Assembly (NCBI GenBank): GCA_022747635.1
Contig: JAKTNV010000010.1
Span: 42,742,527-42,806,526, forward strand
Reading direction: 5' to 3'
DNA length: 64,000 nucleotides
Origin: Hetaerina americana
Taxonomy: Eukaryota; Arthropoda; Insecta; Odonata; Calopterygidae
Positions 56,321 to 64,000 of the stretch are shown piece after piece; position 1 is the first letter of the stretch; the number at the start of each line of letters is the position of its first letter. The translations under genes and the position numbers were made by a program. The notes below the pieces were generated by a model. It had not been told where the DNA came from. It did not search any database and saw only the letters and a list, made by a program, of their open reading frames with translations.

Positions 56321-58040
56321 GTCGGACAATGTTATTCTGATCCCTTATCGTTCGTGGAAAAAATTACATTTAAAACTATCTGCTCTACACTCAATATCTC
56401 TAATTTTATTGGCATGATCTCGCCTACCGTAGTACTATACGTACCGTAGTATGAAAGAGAATTACTTCTTCAAAATTTTGATAATCTTAATATTGATTGC
56501 TCTTTTCAGTTTTCAGCGTGAACATAGCCGTGTTTTAAAATTCTTCAAAAACCTCATTTTAATTTACAATATCATCCATGATAATCCTGCGGCGGCAAAA
56601 GCGATAATTTTTCAATATACATAATAAGTTTTCATGCATAGGTTTGACAAACGTATTGCAATCAGAGTGTCCTTTCACCCTATAAAATGAATTGCAGCTA
56701 TAATAATTCTTTTGCGTTAGCATGAATTAACTGATCTCCTACCAAGCATGCTATCCTTAGTAGCTTATGGAAATCCCGAAGAGTAACCATCTATCATCAT
56801 ACCTATTCTCCAAAACCATGCATACTTTTGATATTTCCAGAGTTGTCACACGATTCTTGTGGCACAGTCTTTATGCATCATTGCTTTTATTCTCACACTG
56901 AAGCTTTATCTAGTAATAAGAAAAATATTCCTTGCGCATGATAACACTATAATTTAGCTATGAATCTTCTTGCATGTGGCTTTGTCAGTGTCGGAAACTC
57001 GACACCTCATATTGTTAATGTTAGGGAGCAATTCATTTTATGCGAGAGTCAAGAGATGTACTCAGAAAAAAACAATCTCAGAAAATTACAGATTTCTTCT
57101 GTCACGAGCCTTACGACTGCTGTAATAAATACTATTTCAAGTGAATTATTTATTTCATGATGCTGATATTCTAACTTTAGGTTAGTGATAATTTCTTGGA
57201 TATCATAAGTATTCCTCCATAACTCAACCCTAGGCCAGTCAATGTGTCCAAACGATTGTTAATGGCTGAATGGATTCTATTGTAGAGACTTAGACATTAT
57301 CAGGACTGCTGGGCAGGTAATCTCTAAAGTGAACGATAAACGGTAAAGCTGATCGAGCGCCGTGATTATCATCGTAAATTGTATTTTTACAAATGCCACA
57401 TTCGGCAATAGGGTACCATTAGCTGATGAGCACGTCTGCGTGAATGCAGAATTTCAGCGTATATCAGGCTAAACTGACCTCCAGGGTCTCCTATCATTCA
57501 ACCTTACTTGATTGTACTCAAGCGCATGACTGAAATCAGTAGCAAGCGTAATATTTTGGAATGATTGTGGCGGACAGGTTTTTCCTCCATTATTTACTGA
57601 TCTCCCCACCCTCCTGCATAATGATTGGAAAATACTGCTAGTCAAGGACCTTTTATGTCTTCATCCAGCAAAATTTGTGAATGAAAAAAACAAAGAGGAT
57701 TGGGGGTCGTTCAATGTGCGGTAGCCGCAAAAGAACGAAGTAGTCATGAAACCAATTCCTTTAATTACATTTTTTATTAATTTTGGCGGACAAATCTTTA
57801 TAGTGCATACATTCTTTTACAAATTGAGAGTTTTGGCTCAGATATAAATTTGCTTACGGTTTCTCTTTTGAGGTAATCGCACTACAATTTGCTATGCATA
57901 CAAATCGTAGAAAAGAAAAATGTTCCAAGCGGACGGCGAAAGGAACATCTCCTTCTCCTCTTCTCAAAAATCATGCTCTTCCCGCGTCACTTCACTGCGA
58001 ATTGCCCTTATTATAAACCACTGTAGGCCGGCGGGGTCTT
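56321..58040. other. AT-rich sequence, no gene seen
   Basis: No gene, repeat end or RNA recognised on either strand. Confidence 0.5.
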
Positions 58041-58690
58041 TTCTCTTAGGCCCATAACGTGCATCCACTTGACCACTCCGTTTGTTCCGATCCTTCCGCC
58101 GGCTATTCCATCTATGGTCCCCGTATTTCTTTTTCCTTCCCCTCAGAGCCGTCGCCTCGAGAGGATCGCATCCGGTCCCAGCAGCCTTCTGCAAGTCCAC
58201 CTCCACCACCACTTCGCCCTCTCCCGCCACCGTCCTGTAAATATCCCTCGAAACCCACCCCACTCCACTCCCTTATCCCCATCCTCACCGACGTGGAGAG
58301 AAGGCGAAGGAGAGAGAGAGAGAGACGGACAAACGTTCAAAAAGAGTCGGCAAGCAACGATATCATTTTGAAGGACATTTTATTCCTCGAAAATGCCCTT
58401 GCCGGATATAATCAACATTGAGGGCCCCCAGCAATTTGCTGCGCGGAGGTAAAAGAAGGAAGGGCCCTGTAATTTGCGTTCTCCGGGGTAATCGAGGGGA
58501 GAGGAAGGAGGAGGGGGAAGATGCGACGGGTGGGTGGGTGGTTGGAGGTGGGGGGGTGCTTTCCGGGCCGCTGAGTGGGTGAGGTGGGTGGGTAGGAAGT
58601 GTGGTGGAGGGTGAGAGGGGACTGGGAGGGGACCCACCCCCCTCGCTCTGGCGGTGGGAGAACTGAGGAGAGCGTGGAAGCTTGAGGGGT
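58041..58690. other. GC-rich island: C-rich half then G-rich half
   Basis: The plus strand is C/T-rich to about 58290, has a GA run at 58310-58325, and is G-rich at 58495-58640. At 58528-58556, GGGTGGGTGGGTGG followed by a G7 run is a strong G-quadruplex candidate. Open frames are compositional. Confidence 0.6.
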
Positions 58691-59160
58691 GCGGCGGTGC
58701 GATGCTCGCTCAGAAAAATCGTCTTCCGATGTTTGCCAAGGTATATCGATGTAACTTAAGCAACCAAAATAGGGAGTGTTCGGGTTCCTGCTTCATTTTC
58801 TTTTCTTTGGAAACTTTAGGGCATCATCCAAAAGTAGTCAATGTCGAAAGGAAAAAAAACCTGAATACACTTATTTTGAGATGTACTAACATGCGCACAC
58901 GTTCTTGAAAATCACGCTGAGGAACGGCATCGGGCATCAGCAAAGACCACTGGCCGTCCTCGACAATTGCCTCCCCCTGCCTTCGGAATGGGCGTGTACC
59001 CAAGTCGACTATAGGCACCATCGTCCGTCGATGGGAAACCATGGTTCGCGTGAGCAACTTCATAGTTAAATCGGTAGGTGAAGAATCAATGAATCAATGT
59101 ATTAGTAATCACAAAAAAGGGAAAATATGAAGCAATGTGAAGTAAGCACAGGATTTCATG
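58691..59160. other. No gene seen
   Basis: No recognised feature. Confidence 0.45.
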
Positions 59161-59189
59161 CATTGCGTAGCCCAATGGCAGTTTAAGTT

Positions 59190-59650
59190 GCTATTCGGAG
59201 GAGAGAGAGGGAAATGGGAGGTTTGGGGTGGACGACTAGTGGGGTGGGCGGGGGAAGAAGGAATAGGTGGCGAGAAGATGGAATGGGATGAAGATAGTGG
59301 GGAAAGAGAGAGAGAGAGGGTGGATTGACTCTCCAAAAATTGATAATGGGATAGTTTTTAAAGTCCCCTTTATGAGGAGTCCCTGGGAAAGAGCAATCCC
59401 CTCTCGCGCTATTTCCACCCGAAACATTTCTTCCCTTCCCCCCCCCCCACCGCCCCACACACCCCTCATTTTCATCCCCCCCCATTCCTTCCACCCAATC
59501 CATCAACCCATTGGCCTTCGACCAATGGCCCATTGTTGCCCATTGCCGAATCCAAGATTTTTCATCCGAACGGACTCTCTCCACCCCGTTCCCTGCTCCC
59601 AACGCCCCTTTCCAACGAGGCCCCGAGGGTAGGATTTCGACCGACCTCAG
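59190..59650. other. Purine-rich then pyrimidine-rich island
   Basis: G/A-rich on the plus strand at 59195-59325 (GAGAGAGAGAG runs), C-rich at 59440-59600. Two opposed CCAAT/ATTGG motifs lie at 59508-59530. The 180-codon minus-strand frame (59183-59725) is compositional. Confidence 0.5.
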
Positions 59651-60580
59651 TTTTGAGTAGTTGATGATAAAAACATCTTCTTTCTCCTTTTTCCTTCCCT
59701 CACTCCTCAACGTCACGACCGCCAATGTTCCAGGGAAGATTCAGTGAAAAAGGGCCGTGCATTGGTGGTGCTTGTGACTACAAGGTGGGCAGGTAAACCG
59801 CCGAACGATTAAGCTCTCGGAAATTATATCGGGATACTTTTTACACTCCCTTATTCTTCTCTGCTCGGAGACATAAATCGAGAAAAATCATGATCGAGTT
59901 TAAACTATTGCTAAATTAGGAAATTTTGCCTTCATTTTTTGCTACGGTGAAAGGTAACGTGTTGCTTTTTTTTAATTTGCGAATTTTTAATGCGAATTTC
60001 CTCTGTGACGTGGTGTCCGTATTGAAAATTTCTACAGCAGCTGAGATTGCGCTTGAAGTTATGCCAGCCATTTTGCGTTCCTTTAATCGTTATGAGTTTT
60101 CCAAGATTTGCTGCAGGTGAATTAGAAAAATCCAAGTTAATTGCATTGAATTATATTTCGTTCCATATACAGTATTGAAAATGCACTTTGTATATCCCCT
60201 TTGAAAACCATGCTAATGTCCGATTTAAAGGCCAAAAAGTGCTGTGTTCGGACTAAGGCTATATAAATTAATAAACCAGTGAAGCTGTTAGTTAGATGTG
60301 CCTGCATATGAGAACGATAAGTTGGTATGGCACCGACTATTTAATCCATTCAGTGATTCCTTGCACCCAGGATAGGTATTGTCATGTTACAATGGAGCAT
60401 TTGATTGTTTTTACATGAGATGCTGTTCGCATCATTATATTGACGTGGAGTTGTTGGCATGAAATACACCCGTATTTTTGTTCTCATTTGTCACTACCCA
60501 GTTATTAAATGCGAAGCAACATTCTATGAAAAAATTAATAACCTACTTTTCTCTTCCCGTCAAAATGCTTAACGAGCGAT
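59651..60580. other. AT-rich sequence, no gene seen
   Basis: No feature recognised. Confidence 0.5.
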
Positions 60581-60980
60581 CACCTCCCGAATGGTGCGAA
60601 TACCTCCACCCAAATTTCCGTATCTACCTCCCTCCTCACGAGAGGAGCTCACATTCCCTTTCAGCCTTATCCCCTCTCCACCACCCCCTTCCTCCACTGC
60701 TCCCTTCCGCCACCCTTTCCCTTAAGCACTCTCCCTCTCAATTTCCAACCAGGGATTCTGGTTGAGCACGATTACACCGCGAAACGGTCTTCTTCCCCCG
60801 TTCCTCTTCCTCCCGCCCCTCTTGAATACCCCCCACCGGAATCCCCTCCTTGCCTTGTTATACACGCCTAGGGCAAGTTCCCTTCCTTTGCCTGCCTCTC
60901 ACTTGAGGCGAATGGACCCTGGCCGCCCACTGCTAATACCCTTGGCCAACATTCCATCTCATCCACAGCCGTGGGAAATC
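60581..60980. other. Pyrimidine-rich island
   Basis: C/T tracts on the plus strand (CTCCCTCCTCACGAG, CCACCACCCCCTTCC) with compositional open frames. Confidence 0.5.
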
Positions 60981-63900
60981 TCTCGGTATCACCTCGGATT
61001 CTGTATTTTCCCAAAAATCGAATACCTAGTTTTCTTCCACGGGTTGGAAAATCGGTCCTTGGCTCGAAAAAGTGAGTGTAGACCTTTCAGTGGCATCGCA
61101 AAATCATGGGCCACCCCACCCATATGCAAGTACAATTGAAACATAGAGCTAATGGTCCACCTCGCTAGGGGAACAGTAGTATGTATATTATTTCAAAAAA
61201 ATCGCAGGGGATGACGCAGCAGAGACTTTCATGTACACAAAAATGCGGAAATTTCACAGTGAAAAAATCATCGGCCTTGACTACTCGGATTCTAGATGAA
61301 TGAATTGCGAGCGAAATTCTCGAAATCAGCATTTTATTTCTTGGTTATTTTATCTTTAAAGTGCACACATTTTGACACTCTTCAAGGATTTAAGCTATTT
61401 TTGGTATTAACAAGAAAATAAAATTTTCCTAGATGGAACAAGCATCCTTTTCCGATATTTGTATAATATCCCATACCGTTTAGGCTCTATGAGATTAAGC
61501 ATTTCCTAATGGCCTGATACACCTCGCGATGAAATTTGATTTATTCTTTTGCAATAGCATCAGAGACCTTACTTCCAAATGCTCTATAAGATGATTTTGA
61601 TCCAAAAAATCAATATTAACTATTGATGGAAAATACTATGTTATCTTAGCATTGTGCATATTTGAAAACAGTTTAATGTAAGGTGTTACGAGGGGATTTA
61701 GCATTTATTTGTTTGCTCGAATCAGAAAAATCCTCATCATGGTAACATGACATATGGTACATACTCACGGCGAAATTTGAACCCGAAACTATCGGCTTAA
61801 ATGACGAGTTTGTGCTCACTGGACCAACCGGGTCAATATTCTTATCATAATTCCAATGCAGTAATATGTTACTAGTTAATGCATTTAGTAGCACTCCAAA
61901 AAACTTGCCGTACTTATTGCATTGTCACCTTCAAACCATTCCTCAATTCCTTATGGACGCCTAGTCTCCTTCCTTAACCTAAAAAAATAAAAAATAAACT
62001 ATAATGGCGTTAGTTTTATCAACAACTGTCCGCCCTCAGATATGGACCCATTATCGTTAGCATGACAAATAAATAAATCACATCTGATTTCAAACTGTCG
62101 TCGCTCTTTCAAAATTGTTCTGCTCAATCACGAAGCCTAAAAGAACTTAAAACCAGGAGAACTTCCAAATGTGTCTGAGGATTGTTATCAGTGAATATTC
62201 TGATATTGTTTGCTTTGCTTTTCTGTACATCTTGGTACTCTTTCAAAAGTATTTGTAAAATAGGATGACCGAAAAATGCATTCAAATCTAAAAATTATGA
62301 TGTACTTCCAAAATTTGCAATCCACGGTGCCAAAGAAACTTCTAAGTTTTAATGGCTACAAATTATGTAAGAAATATAATATTTTAAGTAGATGGATGAA
62401 AACTGATGGGGCATGATACTCAGTCACCCTATGGTAATGAGCTCCGGGATTTTCTCGCTAGCAACAGCTGGGAATGTTGATATTGAAATAGCCAGGTACT
62501 ATTTCGGAGCTCTGTGGCCCTGTACGTGCCCGCTAATAGGGGATAATTCATGCATTTCCATTTATACGAGTGATTATGAGAACACATTAGGACAAATTAT
62601 ATGCTGCCTTAAGGCAAAAAAAGGAGACATGGTCAGTCTAACATCGGCTGAAAGCCATGAGGCAATTGGCCAGTTTTAATATTTTTTCCAGCTTCTTCCT
62701 AGCACTCTCCCAGCACTAGCTCGTTGAGAATCTGTGTTAATTATTGGAGGGTATGTCCTTGGTGGTGGCAAGCCTATTTGCATTTCTCACCATAAGTCGC
62801 CCCATAAAAAAACTAAAATAACAACACCAATGACCCTCTTCCATGCATTCACATGTCGGTAGTGCGTACATCGTTTCAATGCATTTACTGCATCCGAAAC
62901 TCAGATCTCGCTTTCCAAAAACTCGATAATTCAATATTCACCTGATTTCCGTCAGTATCCCGACAGGGTTAAAAGGTCGAACGAAGAAAGAAATACTCCG
63001 AAACCTGAAACGAGGACGCTAATCTAGCCCTTGCCGTTTCTTTTTTCGCGGGGATCGGAAATTCTTTCCCTCCCACCTCGCCAGCCAACAGTGAAATGAG
63101 TAGATATAGTATTCATTCCACGAAAACGGCACCCGTGCAGAATTGAATCTAAAACAGCTGCTGTTCGCACGGGATTTACATGCGATTAATTTAAAACGTT
63201 GCTAGGTATCAGACGTGGTGGAATTCGATGGAGGACTTCGTTGGCAGAGGAACAAAGAAAGGGATCACCAACACCGCTTGGTGATTTACGCACTCACAGT
63301 CTGTTTCCCTCGTTCGCCCTACCCACCTTCATCTCACCCCTTGGGCAAGCTTGCATGCTTAGAACTGAGGTGGTCTTACGTAACGGCGCAACTTTTCCTT
63401 ATAAGCCAATGGAGCGAAGATAATCAGTGAAGGATTTATTAGTTAAGCAGATACGAAGAGTGCAGCTGGTGAGGACTGCATCGTTTTGTCGGCAATTTTA
63501 ATAAAGAGCTATAATTTACATCGAAGATAAAGTTGAAGGATTTATGGGAGCGTGGAAAGTGACCTCGGCGTATTATGTCTGTACATAAAATGTAAACTTA
63601 AAGAAGTTATGGGGCGGCTTTGACTAGCAATCCTCCTATTTATGTAAATTATCTTCGGTGTTTTGAGATGTTTAGGTTAGGATTCTTTCGTGCGAGTAAC
63701 TGCGTTCAGTCGTGTTTATAATTCTGGTACTTCAATGTTATACTTTTCTTCTAGAATGTCATTTGAGTTACTACAGTAATTCTGAATTGTGTTATAAAGT
63801 TATTATTGCATTGTATTAATAGCATGCAACAGAGTTGCACCAAAGTTATCACCCTTGTAAAATGCTGAAGTCATGAAGGGTATTGAAACACGTAGCGAAA

Positions 63901-64000
63901 TCAAAAGAACTGTGATAGGAAATAAATAGTTGAATATTTCAATTGCAATGAATGTTCACAGCTTAAAGGTTGGCCTGGCATAGATCATGTATTTTTGCTA
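60981..64000. other. Mostly AT-rich unique sequence, no gene seen
   Basis: No gene recognised. A moderately GC-rich patch at 62990-63110 and a CCAAT motif at about 63403 stand out slightly. The 88-codon frame at 62413-62679 has a natural-looking composition but no recognised family. A possible SINE head at 61770-61840 is listed separately. Confidence 0.45.
61770..61840 (-). repeat. Possible tRNA-derived SINE head, minus strand
   Basis: The minus strand reads TTGGTCCAGTGAGCAC (A-box-like) and then CGGGTTCAAATTTCG (B-box-like) at tRNA spacing. The body is not recognised. It could also be a tRNA pseudogene. Confidence 0.45.

Noticed and set aside
59183..59725. 180-codon minus-strand frame
   Set aside because: Product follows the purine/pyrimidine tracts; no recognisable domain.
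63863..63896. CTGAAG...TTGAAACACGTAGC segment resembling a hammerhead core
   Set aside because: Stem II does not pair and no flank matches the other Penelope-type ends; probably chance.
1..64000. CRISPR arrays, bacterial operons, rRNA genes, functional tRNA genes
   Set aside because: None seen; the tRNA-like segments all lack a full cloverleaf and fit SINE heads better.

Overview
This is eukaryotic, AT-rich, gene-poor DNA. The transposon mix (many mariner-family elements, an RTE-like LINE with an endonuclease-RT ORF, CR1-like LINE copies, tRNA-derived SINEs, Penelope-type hammerhead-like motifs) suggests an arthropod, most likely an insect. The species cannot be named from the sequence. No host protein-coding gene was recognised. 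A few short open segments flanked by AG and GTAAGT could be exons of a long-intron gene; the best is 48733-48810.

Layout. 0.6-4.2 kb: decayed CR1-like LINE on the minus strand, split by a 558-bp internally deleted mariner. 5.9-6.9 kb: CpG/CCAAT promoter-like patch followed by a C-rich tract. 9.7-10.4 kb: second internally deleted mariner with perfect 33-bp ends. 12.4-14.2 kb: RTE relic, mariner relic and two CR1 3' ends. 14.7-17.1 kb: mariner relic whose core is replaced by a second LINE (here 'LINE B'). 17.5 kb: tRNA-derived SINE. 18.6-22.0 kb: complete RTE-like retrotransposon with a 991-aa open ORF, poly(A) and a 13-bp target duplication. 28.0-31.7 kb: old RTE relic that received a LINE B insertion (11-bp duplication) and an intact mariner. 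33.2-34.7 kb: Penelope-like hammerhead palindrome and a maT-like relic. 38.9-40.5 kb: RTE scrap and 5'-truncated CR1 copy. 41.6-46.3 kb: three mariner-family relics. 47.2 and 55.6 kb: two copies of another SINE. 48.2 and 55.4 kb: more Penelope-like ends. The remaining DNA is AT-rich unique sequence interrupted by about ten GC-rich, strongly strand-asymmetric islands, some with G-quadruplex-type runs.

How it works together. The window is mainly a record of successive transposition. Two elements look competent in coding terms: the mariner at 28281-29613 and the RTE-like element at 18601-21976. The deleted mariners keep perfect ends but no catalytic domain, so they would depend on a transposase supplied elsewhere; the intact mariner here has different ends and is not an obvious source. 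The nested junctions give a relative age order: CR1 and RTE relics oldest, then LINE B, then deleted mariners and the intact mariner. All similarity statements come from reading the sequence and from knowledge of the families; no search was run.
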